Source: Paenibacillus sp. yr247 (GTDB lineage: Bacteria; Bacillota; Bacilli; Paenibacillales; NBRC-103111). Taken from it: a DNA stretch of 64,000 bases. The notes below the pieces were generated by a model. The model saw only the letters and a program-made list of their open reading frames with translations, ran no database searches and was not told the origin of the DNA. Below are positions 25,538-34,649 of this stretch, one piece after another. The stretch spans positions 434,001-498,000 of the forward strand of contig NZ_FNIF01000001.1 of NCBI RefSeq assembly GCF_900103825.1, written 5' to 3'. The position numbers and the translations under genes are program-made. Within the stretch, counting starts at the first letter, position 1. Every line of letters begins with the position of its first letter.

Positions 25538-25713
25538 TCCTTGCGTAGAGTCTAGTAATTTTTTTTACCAGAGGTTCAAGTTAGATATTATGACATGTCT
25601 GAAGCGGTTTCATTTATTTTTGGGTTCAAGGTGTAAGGTTTATGTAAATAAAACTATCAACACGCACCTAGCCATAGATGTCTAGACATACATAATTTTA
25701 AAGGAGGAGTTTT

Positions 25714-27402
25714 ATGAAAGCGACGAAGTGGGTTTCAACAGCAGTAGCATTAACGCTAATGGGTAGTGTAGCAATTGGTTGTGCTAAAAGTGAGGTTACA
25801 CCTTCCGCATCTCCAACAACTGGGGATACTAAAGGTACAGCTGCTCCAGCTGCCTCTAACAAACCACAAGAAGTAAAAATTAACTTCACGGCAGAGCCGC
25901 CTGTAATGGATAGCTCCAAAGCTACAGCAAATGCAGCTTTTACGTTCATTAGCGCATTTAACGAAGGTCTTTTTCGTACTGATAAAGACGGCAAAGCAAC
26001 GCCTGGACTTGCAAAAGACTTTCCTAAAATTTCTGCTGATGGTCTAACGTACACGATCGATATTCGTGACAATGCGAACTGGTCTGACGGACAACCAGTA
26101 AAAGCGCAAGATTTCGTTTATTCCTTCAAACGTACATTGGATCCTGCTACTAAAGGGCAATATAGTTTCGTAGTAGCTTGGATTAAAGGTGGAGAAGCTG
26201 TTACTAAAGCAAAGACTCCTGAAGATGTTAAAAAAGCTCAAGATGCACTTGGTGTAAAAGCAATTAGCGATAAGCAACTTCAAATTACACTTGAGAAACC
26301 AGTTACCTTCTTTACACAAATGCTTGCGTTCGGAACTTTCTTGCCACAAAGAGAAGATTTCGTGACGAAAGCTGGCGATAAATATGGAGCAGAAGCTGAT
26401 AAAGTAATCGGTGCAGGTCCATTTATTTTGAGCAAATGGGATCATGGTCAAACGCTTGAACTTGTTAAAAATGATAAGTACTGGGATGCTGCTAACGTTA
26501 AACTTACGAAAGCAACGATCAACATCGTTAAAGATTCTAACACGGGTCTTAACCTGTATGAAACTGACGCGGCTGATTTGACTGAAATCAATCGTGATCA
26601 ATTGAAACTTTATGCTGGTAAACCGGACAACTTGCCTAAACCTGAGTTGACTAACTCTTACCTGATGTACCAAACGAAAAAAGTTCCTGCCTTGGCTAAC
26701 AAAAAAATCCGTCAAGCGCTAGGTATGGCGATTGATCGTCAAGCTTACGTTGACACAGTTCTTGCTAACGGTTCAGTAGCTTCCACAGGTTTAGTACCAG
26801 GAGGCACTTCGGATGGCGCTGGTGGCGATTTCCGTAAAACTGCAGGCGAAACTCAACCGAAATTCGATGCAGCTAAAGCAAAACAATTGCTTGCTGATGG
26901 TCTGAAAGAAGCTGGATTAACAGCTCTTCCAAAAATGAAAGTGAACGCAGATGATACTGAAACTGCGAAAAAATCACTTGAGTTCATCCTTGCACAATGG
27001 AAACAAAACCTTGGATACGAAGCTGAAGCGAACCCAGTTCCACACGCACTGCGTATCGAATTGTCCTCCAAACATGATTTCGAGATCGCTCTTTCCTTAT
27101 GGGGTGCGGATTACAACGATCCAATGACGTTCTTGGATATGTGGGTAACTGGCGGAGAGTTTGATGAAGGCGACTACAGCAACGCGCAATATGATACGTT
27201 AGTTAAACAAGCTCAAGCAGAAGTAGATCCTTCCAAGCGTGCGAAAGCATTGGTTGATGCTGAGAAAATCTTAATGGATGAGCAAGGTGTATCTCCACTT
27301 TACTTCCGTACTCGAGCTTACTTGAAAAAGCCTTCACTTAACGGGATAATTCTACCATCCTTTGGACAAGAATGGGAATTGAAATGGGTTACTATTAAGT
27401 AA
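25714..27402 (+). CDS. oppA: Oligopeptide ABC transporter, substrate-binding lipoprotein
   Basis: A 562-residue SBP_bac_5 family lipoprotein. The signal MKATKWVSTAVALTLMGSVAI ends before the lipobox Cys (residue 23), followed by a low-complexity Ala/Ser/Pro linker. The body shows the peptide-binding family landmarks GKATPGLAKDFPKISADGLT, ANWSDGQPVKAQDFVYSFKR (near 125-145) and WGADYNDPMTFLDMW (near 465). It binds oligopeptides outside the membrane and delivers them to OppBC. It is the first gene of oppABCDF with an AGGAGG ribosome-binding site, and a strong hairpin separates it from oppB. Confidence 0.95.
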   Translation: MKATKWVSTAVALTLMGSVAIGCAKSEVTPSASPTTGDTKGTAAPAASNKPQEVKINFTAEPPVMDSSKATANAAFTFISAFNEGLFRTDKDGKATPGLAKDFPKISADGLTYTIDIRDNANWSDGQPVKAQDFVYSFKRTLDPATKGQYSFVVAWIKGGEAVTKAKTPEDVKKAQDALGVKAISDKQLQITLEKPVTFFTQMLAFGTFLPQREDFVTKAGDKYGAEADKVIGAGPFILSKWDHGQTLELVKNDKYWDAANVKLTKATINIVKDSNTGLNLYETDAADLTEINRDQLKLYAGKPDNLPKPELTNSYLMYQTKKVPALANKKIRQALGMAIDRQAYVDTVLANGSVASTGLVPGGTSDGAGGDFRKTAGETQPKFDAAKAKQLLADGLKEAGLTALPKMKVNADDTETAKKSLEFILAQWKQNLGYEAEANPVPHALRIELSSKHDFEIALSLWGADYNDPMTFLDMWVTGGEFDEGDYSNAQYDTLVKQAQAEVDPSKRAKALVDAEKILMDEQGVSPLYFRTRAYLKKPSLNGIILPSFGQEWELKWVTIK

Positions 27403-27429
27403 TCTAGAGTTGAATAGTAAGATGTAAAA

Positions 27430-27468
27430 AGAAGGGGCCGTTCGCACCTCGTGGGAGCGGCCCCTTCT
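27430..27468 (+). terminator. Intercistronic hairpin between oppA and oppB
   Basis: AGAAGGGGCCG pairs perfectly with CGGCCCCTTCT (11 bp, GC-rich) around a 17-base loop and lacks a T run. It fits a partial terminator or 3'-end stabiliser that raises oppA over oppBCDF. Confidence 0.8.
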
Positions 27469-27507
27469 AAATTTCTCAGCTGTTAATTTTAATAAAGGAG
27501 GAGCAAA

Positions 27508-28440
27508 ATGGTTAAGTTCATTCTTCGCCGTTTCTTATATGCGCTTATTACGTTATGGCTTATTGCATCATTTACATTCGTATTGATGAAAAACTTACCA
27601 GGTAATCCACTAGGAGAAGGCTCTGAACGGATTCCTAAAGCTACGAAAGAGATGCTGATGAAGCAATATGGGTTAGATAAGCCATTATGGGAACAATACT
27701 TGACATTCATGAACAATATCATTCATGGCGATCTAGGAGCTTCCTTTCAATTCCCTGCTCACAAAGTTACTGATATTATCAAACAAGCATTTCCTTCTTC
27801 ACTAGAACTTGGGTTGATTTCAATTGCTATTGCTATCATTGCAGGTCTTACTTTAGGGATTATTGCATCCTTGAAGCATAATAAAGCAGGCGATTACACC
27901 GCAATGTTCATTGCGATTCTAGGTGTATCCATCCCATCATTTGTTCTCGGTCCAATGCTTTCTTATTATATCGGTGTAAAATGGGGAATTCTTCCTGCAG
28001 GTTTATGGAAAGGTCCAAGCTATCGAATTTTACCAGCGCTTGCGCTTTCATTCGGAACGATTGCCATTTTGGCACGTTTAATGCGTACTTCGATGCTAGA
28101 CGTACTCAATCAAGATTACATTAAGACTGCAAAATCAAAAGGTTTATCCAATTTTACGGTTGTTGTTAAGCACACAATACGAAATGCGATATTACCAGTT
28201 ATTACAATTATCGGTCCAATATTTGTAAACGTTATTACAGGTACGCTAGTAGTTGAACAAATCTTCTCAGTGCCAGGTTTGGGTAAACACTTTGTATCAT
28301 CTGTTTATTCCAACGATTACACCATGATTTCTGGATTAACGATTTTCTATTCAAGTATTCTTATTCTAGTAATCTTTATCACAGACGTAGTGTATGGCTT
28401 TGTAGACCCTAGAATTCGTCTTGGGAAAGGCGGGAAATAA
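27508..28440 (+). CDS. oppB: Oligopeptide ABC transporter, permease OppB
   Basis: A 310-residue permease with six membrane segments. The N-terminus FILRRFLYALITLWLIASFTFVLMK is typical of OppB/DppB. The cytoplasmic EAA loop is LNQDYIKTAKSKGLSNFTVV near residues 207-226. It forms the channel with OppC. The ATG follows AGGAGGAG. The stop is three bases before oppC. Confidence 0.95.
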   Translation: MVKFILRRFLYALITLWLIASFTFVLMKNLPGNPLGEGSERIPKATKEMLMKQYGLDKPLWEQYLTFMNNIIHGDLGASFQFPAHKVTDIIKQAFPSSLELGLISIAIAIIAGLTLGIIASLKHNKAGDYTAMFIAILGVSIPSFVLGPMLSYYIGVKWGILPAGLWKGPSYRILPALALSFGTIAILARLMRTSMLDVLNQDYIKTAKSKGLSNFTVVVKHTIRNAILPVITIIGPIFVNVITGTLVVEQIFSVPGLGKHFVSSVYSNDYTMISGLTIFYSSILILVIFITDVVYGFVDPRIRLGKGGK

Positions 28441-28443
28441 TTC

Positions 28444-29376
28444 ATGCAAACTCCAAATAATACAACAGAGAACAACTACAAGTTTGCTCCCGTTTCAAAT
28501 AAATCTTTAACTGGCGAAAGAATTGTAAGACCTTCGCTCAATTATTGGCAGGACGCATGGAGACGACTTAAGAAAAATAGACTGGCTATGGCTGGCTTAA
28601 TTATATTGGTAACCTTGATCGTATTAGCGATTATAGTACCTTTTGTTTCAAGCTACGATTATCAGACGCAAAATTTAAAAATAAAAAATATAGCTCCTAA
28701 TGGTGAACATTGGTTTGGTACGGACGATTTCGGCCGCGATGTATGGACTCGTGTATGGTGGGGAACACGTATCTCCTTATTTATTGGGATTATAGCAGCT
28801 ATAATTGATTTGGTTATTGGTGTTCTTTATGGTGGTATTTCTGCTTACTATGGCGGGAAAGTCGATGAAGTGATGCAACGTACGATTGAAATCGTATATG
28901 CGATTCCTTTCTTGTTGATCGCTATTCTACTTATTATGGTTATCGGTTCCGGTATTCCATCTATTATTTTGGCTATGGCAATAACGGGTTGGGTTCCAAT
29001 GGCGCGTTTGGTGCGCGGTCAAATGCTTACGCTAAAAGAACAAGAGTTTGTGCTTGCATCTCGTACACTTGGTGCAAATCCAATGAGAATTATTATGCGC
29101 AGCCTGATTCCAAATGCGTTAGGTATCATCATCGTGCAAATTACATTTGTTGTTCCAGCTGCTATCTTTACTGAAGCATTCCTAAGCTTCATTGGTCTTG
29201 GAGTTAAACCGCCGCTTGCATCGCTCGGTAACTTGCTATCTGACGGCGCCAATTATATCCGGTTATATCCGCATCGCCTTATTTTCCCGACTATTATTTT
29301 CAGTTTGATTCTGTTAAGCTTTAATTTACTCGGAGACGGGCTTCGAGATGCGCTAGATCCGAAAATGCGTAAGTAA
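28444..29376 (+). CDS. oppC: Oligopeptide ABC transporter, permease OppC
   Basis: A 310-residue permease. A short N-terminal OppC_N segment (DAWRRLKKNRLAMAGLIILV) precedes the transmembrane domain. GEHWFGTDDFGRDVWTRVWW (near 98-117) is the conserved DDFGRD loop and LKEQEFVLASRTLGANPMRI near 205 is the EAA loop. It is the partner of OppB. The ribosome-binding site is weak and the gene starts three bases after oppB, so coupling to oppB translation is likely. Confidence 0.95.
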   Translation: MQTPNNTTENNYKFAPVSNKSLTGERIVRPSLNYWQDAWRRLKKNRLAMAGLIILVTLIVLAIIVPFVSSYDYQTQNLKIKNIAPNGEHWFGTDDFGRDVWTRVWWGTRISLFIGIIAAIIDLVIGVLYGGISAYYGGKVDEVMQRTIEIVYAIPFLLIAILLIMVIGSGIPSIILAMAITGWVPMARLVRGQMLTLKEQEFVLASRTLGANPMRIIMRSLIPNALGIIIVQITFVVPAAIFTEAFLSFIGLGVKPPLASLGNLLSDGANYIRLYPHRLIFPTIIFSLILLSFNLLGDGLRDALDPKMRK

Positions 29377-29389
29377 GAAGGGGTGAATT

Positions 29390-30427
29390 ATGATGAGCAC
29401 CAATAACAATTTACTTGAAGTAAAAGATTTGAAAGTTTCTTTCCGTACGTATGCGGGGGAAGTACAAGCTGTTCGCGGCGTATCTTTTTCTTTGAAAAAA
29501 GGTGAAGTGTTGGCGATTGTAGGTGAATCCGGCTGCGGTAAATCCGTTACGGCACAAACGCTCATGCGTTTAATTCCTACTCCGCCTAGCTATATAAAAA
29601 GCGGTTCTATCATGTTTGACGGGAAAGTAGATATTACCAAGCTTTCCAACAAACAAATGGAGAAAATTCGCGGATCCGAAATCGGTATGATTTTCCAGGA
29701 TCCAATGACTTCTTTGAATCCGACTATGAAGGTCGGCGATCAAATTACAGAAGGTTTGATCAAGCACGAAGGGTTGAGCAAAAAAGCTGCAACTGAGAAA
29801 GCAATTGAGATTCTCAAACTTGTAGGTATTAATTCACCTGAGGGTCGTATTCATCAATATCCGCATGAGCTATCAGGTGGTATGCGTCAGCGTATCATGA
29901 TCGCTATTGCGCTTGCTTGTTCGCCTAAGCTACTTATCGCGGATGAGCCCACAACGGCTCTTGATGTAACAATTCAAGCTCAAATCATTGATTTGATGAA
30001 GACGATCTCTGTTAAAACGGACTCATCCATTATCTTAATTACTCACGACCTTGGTGTCGTAGCTGATATGGCTCAACGTGTTGTCGTTATGTATGCAGGT
30101 AAAATTATCGAGCAAGGTACTGTAGATGAAATTTTCTACGATCCGCAGCATCCGTATACATGGGGCTTGCTTCGATCGGTGCCTCGTTTGGATACGAAGA
30201 GTAATGAAGAGCTAGTACCAATTCCGGGAACACCTCCAGATCTATTCGCGCCTCCAAAAGGGTGTGCTTTTGCAGCCAGATGTCCATATGCAATGAACCA
30301 TTGCTTGGAAGAAGATCCAGAACATACAACGCTTTCTGAGACACACAGTTCTGCGTGTTGGCTGTTACATCCAGATGCACCGAAAGTTGAACGTCCTGTA
30401 GGAGTGGGAGGGCATCAACATGTCTAA
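29390..30427 (+). CDS. oppD: Oligopeptide ABC transporter, ATPase OppD
   Basis: A 345-residue ABC ATPase. Walker A is GESGCGKS (near residues 48-55), then Q-loop IFQDPMTSLNP, signature LSGGMRQR, Walker B LLIADEPTTALD and switch His in LITHDLGVV. The C-terminal end carries the oligo_HPY extension with the cysteines of GCAFAARCPYAMNHC, which in related ATPases bind an iron-sulfur cluster. It overlaps oppF by eight bases. Two adjacent ATG codons (29390 and 29393) are possible starts. Confidence 0.95.
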   Translation: MMSTNNNLLEVKDLKVSFRTYAGEVQAVRGVSFSLKKGEVLAIVGESGCGKSVTAQTLMRLIPTPPSYIKSGSIMFDGKVDITKLSNKQMEKIRGSEIGMIFQDPMTSLNPTMKVGDQITEGLIKHEGLSKKAATEKAIEILKLVGINSPEGRIHQYPHELSGGMRQRIMIAIALACSPKLLIADEPTTALDVTIQAQIIDLMKTISVKTDSSIILITHDLGVVADMAQRVVVMYAGKIIEQGTVDEIFYDPQHPYTWGLLRSVPRLDTKSNEELVPIPGTPPDLFAPPKGCAFAARCPYAMNHCLEEDPEHTTLSETHSSACWLLHPDAPKVERPVGVGGHQHV

Positions 30428-31382
30428 AACAAATCAACCAATATTGCAAATTCGCAATATGAAGAAACATTTTAATCTTGGCAGCGGTAGAGTGTTGAAA
30501 GCCGTTGACAATTTCTCAATAGAAATTAACCGCGGTGAAACATTTGGTCTGGTAGGAGAATCCGGTTGTGGAAAATCCACAGCGGGCAGAACGATTATCA
30601 AGCTGTATGACGCAACAGAAGGCGAAGTTATTTTCGACGGTGAAGATGTTCATAAGTTGAAGGGCAAGAAGCTAAAAGAATTTAACCGGAATATGCAAAT
30701 GGTATTCCAAGATCCTTACGCTTCTTTGAACCCTCGTATGACGGTTGGAAATATCATTGCTGAAGGTATTGATATTCATGGTCTCTACAAAGGTGCTAAA
30801 CGTAAAGAACGCGTGATGGAATTGCTTCGCGCTGTTGGTTTGAACGATGAGCATGCCAACCGTTTCCCGCATGAGTTCTCAGGCGGTCAGCGTCAACGTA
30901 TCGGTATTGCCCGTGCGCTTGCGATTGAGCCGAAATTCATTATCGCGGATGAGCCAATCTCTGCTTTGGACGTTTCCGTTCAAGCTCAGGTTGTTAACCT
31001 GTTCAAGAGATTGCAAAAGGAAATGGGTTTGACTTACTTGTTCATCGCACATGACTTGGCGATGGTGAAGCATATTTCCGACCGTATCGGCGTTATGTAC
31101 CTAGGTAACCTCGTAGAGGTGACAACGTCTGACGACCTTTACGCAAAGCCGCTGCATCCTTACACACAGTCGCTGCTATCTGCGATTCCGATCCCGGATC
31201 CAGAAATTGAGCGTACACGTGAGCGCATTATTCTTGAGGGAGACGTACCGAGTCCGTTAAATCCGCCTAGCGGATGTCCGTTCCGTACACGTTGCCCGCA
31301 AGCTATGCCACAATGTGCAGAGTCAATGCCACCAACAAAAGAAGTGGAACCGAATCACTTCGTTGCTTGTCATTTGTATTAA
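30420..31382 (+). CDS. oppF: Oligopeptide ABC transporter, ATPase OppF
   Basis: A 320-residue ABC ATPase. Walker A is GESGCGKST, then Q-loop VFQDPYASLNP, signature FSGGQRQRIG, Walker B FIIADEPISALD and FIAHDLAMV. The C-terminal GCPFRTRCPQAMPQCAE is the cysteine-bearing end that pairs with that of OppD. It overlaps oppD by eight bases, and a terminator follows nine bases after the stop. OppD and OppF form the nucleotide-binding dimer under OppBC. Confidence 0.95.
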   Translation: MSKTNQPILQIRNMKKHFNLGSGRVLKAVDNFSIEINRGETFGLVGESGCGKSTAGRTIIKLYDATEGEVIFDGEDVHKLKGKKLKEFNRNMQMVFQDPYASLNPRMTVGNIIAEGIDIHGLYKGAKRKERVMELLRAVGLNDEHANRFPHEFSGGQRQRIGIARALAIEPKFIIADEPISALDVSVQAQVVNLFKRLQKEMGLTYLFIAHDLAMVKHISDRIGVMYLGNLVEVTTSDDLYAKPLHPYTQSLLSAIPIPDPEIERTRERIILEGDVPSPLNPPSGCPFRTRCPQAMPQCAESMPPTKEVEPNHFVACHLY

Positions 31383-31390
31383 GTTTATCC

Positions 31391-31418
31391 AGCCGTCCCT
31401 TAGGGGGCGGCTTTTTTA
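31391..31418 (+). terminator. Terminator of the opp operon
   Basis: AGCCG-CCC pairs with GGG-CGGCT around a short TTAG loop, followed by seven T. Confidence 0.85.
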
Positions 31419-31459
31419 TCGTGTACTTATTTTCAATTGTAATTATTAAAAATACAGTT

Positions 31460-31488
31460 TTGACGATTGCTTGCCTTACGTGTACAAT
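31460..31488 (+). promoter_or_regulatory. Sigma-A-type promoter for bshC
   Basis: TTGACG at 31460-31465 and TACAAT at 31483-31488 are separated by exactly 17 bases. It lies just after the opp terminator and about 50 bases before bshC. Confidence 0.75.
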
Positions 31489-31536
31489 CAAAGGATAGCT
31501 GTTTTATTTGTTATGAAGAGGGGACACTAGTCGGAT

Positions 31537-33171
31537 ATGCAAATGGAAACTTTTCATTGGAAAAAAAATCAGATTTTAGCGGAAGATTACATAGCTCAAT
31601 CTGACAAAGCAAAAGCTTTATTTCCCTTTCATTTTGGAAATACGGAAGATTGGCAGTCTCGAGTGAACTGGTTAGACGAAGGAAAGACTTCACTTCTAGC
31701 CGATCGCGGACGCTTGGTGCAAGTTTTGCAAACATATAATAAGAGAATAGGAAATGCCCAGGCAGCTATCGATCATATCGCAGCTCTGGCGGATAAGGAT
31801 ACACTTGCAATTGTGGGGGGCCAACAAGCTGGGTTGTTCGGTGGTCAGCTGTTAGTATTGTATAAAGCCATTACTATTCTTCAATTAGCGCGTGAATGGA
31901 GTGGGAAATTACAACGATCGGTTGTACCGATTTTCTGGATCGCTGGTGAGGATCATGATTTTGATGAGGTTAACCATATGTATGCGCTGTCTAATATGCA
32001 GCAAATTGAGAAAATCAAAGTTGATCATCCGACAGGGAGACGCACGTCCGTCAGTAGGCTCCCTATTGATCCTGAAGCTTGGCAAGATGCCTTGACAGCG
32101 TTGGATCAATCCTTAATGGATACAGAGTTCAAAGCTACTTTAATAGCGAAGCTGCAAGCCACTACGGAAGGCGGGGCGACGTTATCCGATGCTTTTGCTC
32201 GCTGGATGGCTATCCTGTTTGGTGAATACGGACTTGTCCTCATAGACTCCGATGAACCTTCCCTTCGTGCATTGGAATCGTCCATGTTTGAGCAGCTTGT
32301 CGTTCAAAATGAGGTACTCACTGCATCACTCCTGAAGAGTCAGGACGAGGTTAAGCATGCAGGATATGGGGTTCAAGCAGAGATAACGAATGATGGTGCT
32401 AATCTGTTTGTATTTGCAGGTGGACAGAGGTTACTGTTGCACCGTGAAAATGAGCATTTTACAGATAAGAAAAAGGAATATAGCTTTACTAAAGAACAGC
32501 TTCACGATTTAGCGGTTACGACGCCTGAGCAGTTGAGTAACAATGTTATGTCCCGGCCTCTGATGCAGGAATTTCTGTTCCCTGTGCTCGCTACTGTGCT
32601 AGGACCTGGCGAAATTGCTTACTGGGCCCTCACGAAGCATGCGTTTGAACAATTTGGCATGAAAATGCCGATATTGGCGCCACGCTTAGAGTTCACTTTG
32701 ATCGAGGGTACGGTTCAGAAGCAAATGAACAAATATGGCTTTTCGTTTGAGGATGTGCTTGAGCGTTTTGAACGGAAGAAACAAGAGTGGCTGGATGCTC
32801 AAGATACACTACATTTGAATGAGCGTTTCGATGCCGTGAAAACGGAGTTCCGTGACATTTACGAACCTCTTGTTGAATCGCTAGCTGTAATCAACCCCGG
32901 TGTCAAAAAGCTGGGAGAAACGAATATGATGAAAATCCTAGAGCAGATCGATTTTTTGCACAATAAAGCCGGAGAAGCTTACAAGATACAATTCGAGGCG
33001 ACGCTAAGACAGTTAGAACGCATTCGTTTAACGATATTACCGTTAGCAAAGCCGCAAGAAAGAGTGTATAATGGGTGTGCTTATATGAATCGATATGGGA
33101 ATGATTGGCTCCGAGATTTGCTTGAGACGCCGGTACCTGTTGACGGTTTACACCGTGTTTATTATTTATAG
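31537..33171 (+). CDS. bshC: Bacillithiol synthase BshC (cysteine-adding enzyme)
   Basis: A 544-residue enzyme that joins cysteine to glucosaminyl-malate in the last step of bacillithiol synthesis. VGGQQAGLFGGQLLVLYKAI (near 87-106) is the glycine-rich Rossmann-like segment, VVPIFWIAGEDHDFDEVNHM (near 128-147) is the HxGH-like region, and a coiled coil lies at about 410-450. The name YllA was used in Bacillus, where the gene also precedes mraZ. In this window ahcY and a lipoprotein gene lie between. The ATG at 31537 has GAGGGGAC upstream; Met 3 is a possible alternative. Confidence 0.93.
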   Translation: MQMETFHWKKNQILAEDYIAQSDKAKALFPFHFGNTEDWQSRVNWLDEGKTSLLADRGRLVQVLQTYNKRIGNAQAAIDHIAALADKDTLAIVGGQQAGLFGGQLLVLYKAITILQLAREWSGKLQRSVVPIFWIAGEDHDFDEVNHMYALSNMQQIEKIKVDHPTGRRTSVSRLPIDPEAWQDALTALDQSLMDTEFKATLIAKLQATTEGGATLSDAFARWMAILFGEYGLVLIDSDEPSLRALESSMFEQLVVQNEVLTASLLKSQDEVKHAGYGVQAEITNDGANLFVFAGGQRLLLHRENEHFTDKKKEYSFTKEQLHDLAVTTPEQLSNNVMSRPLMQEFLFPVLATVLGPGEIAYWALTKHAFEQFGMKMPILAPRLEFTLIEGTVQKQMNKYGFSFEDVLERFERKKQEWLDAQDTLHLNERFDAVKTEFRDIYEPLVESLAVINPGVKKLGETNMMKILEQIDFLHNKAGEAYKIQFEATLRQLERIRLTILPLAKPQERVYNGCAYMNRYGNDWLRDLLETPVPVDGLHRVYYL

Positions 33172-33183
33172 GAGGAAACTAAC

Positions 33184-34446
33184 ATGACAAATGTTGAAAA
33201 AAGTATAGTAGCTGACATAACATTAGCACCTGAAGGTCATTTGAAAATTGATTGGGTCCAGGCGCACATGCCTGTTTTGAATCGTATTCGTGAGCAGTTT
33301 GAGAAAGAGCAGCCTTTTAAAGGGCTGAAAGTGGCCATTTCCTTGCATTTAGAAGCGAAAACAGCCTATTTGGCCAAAGTAGTGAAAGCCGGCGGAGCTG
33401 AAGTAACAATTACAGGAAGCAACCCGCTTTCTACACAAGATGACGTCTGTGCAGCACTTGTAGAAGATGGGATTACGGTATTTGCAAAATACAATCCGAG
33501 CCCGGAAGAATACAAAGAATTGCTGATTAAAGCACTCGAAACTAAGCCTGACCTGATCATTGATGATGGTGGCGATTTGGTTTCAATTCTTCATTCGGAA
33601 CGTAAAGATCTGGCTGTGCAAGTTCGTGGCGGAGCTGAAGAAACAACAACGGGTATTCTTCGTCTGAAGGCGATGGAGAAAGAAGGCAAGCTCGAATTCC
33701 CGATGGTCGCGGTGAATGATGCATTCTGTAAATACTTGTTCGATAACCGTTATGGCACGGGTCAATCCGTATGGGATGGCATCAACCGTACAACGAACTT
33801 GGTTGTAGCAGGTAAAACCGTTGTTGTTGTAGGTTACGGCTGGTGCGGTAAAGGTGTGGCGATGCGTGCTAAAGGATTAGGCGCGAATGTAATTGTGACG
33901 GAAATCGACGCGATCAAAGGTGTCGAGGCGTACATGGATGGTTTTGCTGTTATGCCAATGCTGGAAGCAGCGAAATTGGGTGATTTCTTCGTAACAGTTA
34001 CAGGTAACCGAGATGTGATTCGTGGTGAGCACTACAAAGTAATGAAAGATGGCGCTATTCTCTCGAATGCAGGCCATTTTGATGTAGAAGTTAACAAACC
34101 AGAGCTGGAAGCGTTGTCTGTTTCCAAGCGTACAGTTAGACGCAACATTGAAGAATACCAACTGACTGATGGCCGTAAAGTATACATACTTGCTGAAGGA
34201 CGCCTTGTTAACTTAGCTGCAGGCGACGGTCATCCGGCTGAAATTATGGATATGACGTTTGCGCTTCAAGCCATGTCCCTTAAATATGTCAACGATGAGT
34301 ACAAAAAACTAGGTAAAACGGTTGTGAATGTACCTTATGTGTTGGATGAGCAAGTGGCTAGATTCAAGCTGGAATCACTTGGTACTAGTATTGATTCATT
34401 AACAGAAGAGCAAAAGATGTACCTAGACAGCTGGGCAGAACATTAA
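33184..34446 (+). CDS. ahcY: Adenosylhomocysteinase, archaeal/Thermotoga subtype
   Basis: A 420-residue NAD-dependent enzyme that splits S-adenosylhomocysteine (or a close analogue) into homocysteine and a nucleoside. Landmarks are [15 protein letters not shown] (near 125), [12 protein letters not shown] (near 150), [20 protein letters not shown] (near 178-197, with the NAD/substrate lysine), [19 protein letters not shown] (near 215, the Rossmann loop) and [11 protein letters not shown] near 347. The GYGWCGKG form and the 420 length without the extra insert are those of the archaeal and Thermotoga branch, one member of which acts on S-inosylhomocysteine. AGGAGG at 33172 fixes the start. It is only 12 bases after bshC and likely cotranscribed. 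Confidence 0.93.
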   Translation: MTNVEKSIVADITLAPEGHLKIDWVQAHMPVLNRIREQFEKEQPFKGLKVAISLHLEAKTAYLAKVVKAGGAEVTITGSNPLSTQDDVCAALVEDGITVFAKYNPSPEEYKELLIKALETKPDLIIDDGGDLVSILHSERKDLAVQVRGGAEETTTGILRLKAMEKEGKLEFPMVAVNDAFCKYLFDNRYGTGQSVWDGINRTTNLVVAGKTVVVVGYGWCGKGVAMRAKGLGANVIVTEIDAIKGVEAYMDGFAVMPMLEAAKLGDFFVTVTGNRDVIRGEHYKVMKDGAILSNAGHFDVEVNKPELEALSVSKRTVRRNIEEYQLTDGRKVYILAEGRLVNLAAGDGHPAEIMDMTFALQAMSLKYVNDEYKKLGKTVVNVPYVLDEQVARFKLESLGTSIDSLTEEQKMYLDSWAEH

Positions 34447-34455
34447 GAAAAAAGG

Positions 34456-34499
34456 AAACCTTTCAGACCACTTTTTTAAGTGGGCTGGAAGGTTTTTTT
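34456..34499 (+). terminator. Terminator after ahcY
   Basis: AAACCTT-CAG-CCACTT pairs with AAGTGG-CTG-AAGGTTT with two internal mismatches and is followed by a T run. Confidence 0.9.
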
Positions 34500-34649
34500 C
34501 TCTTCATATGGACGTTATGTCTTAAATAGTATGGATTTACCTCTGTATCGGCAATTATTTGATGAAGGGACTCGGCGACTTGCAACTTTTCCTCGCAACA
34601 CCCGTTTATAGGGTGTATAACCTATATTTGGTAGCGGGGAGATGGCAAA

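Noticed and set aside
26044..26715. 223-codon antisense frame inside oppA
   Set aside because: It is fully inside oppA, has no ribosome-binding site and its composition is that of a mirror of the lysine/alanine-rich coding strand.
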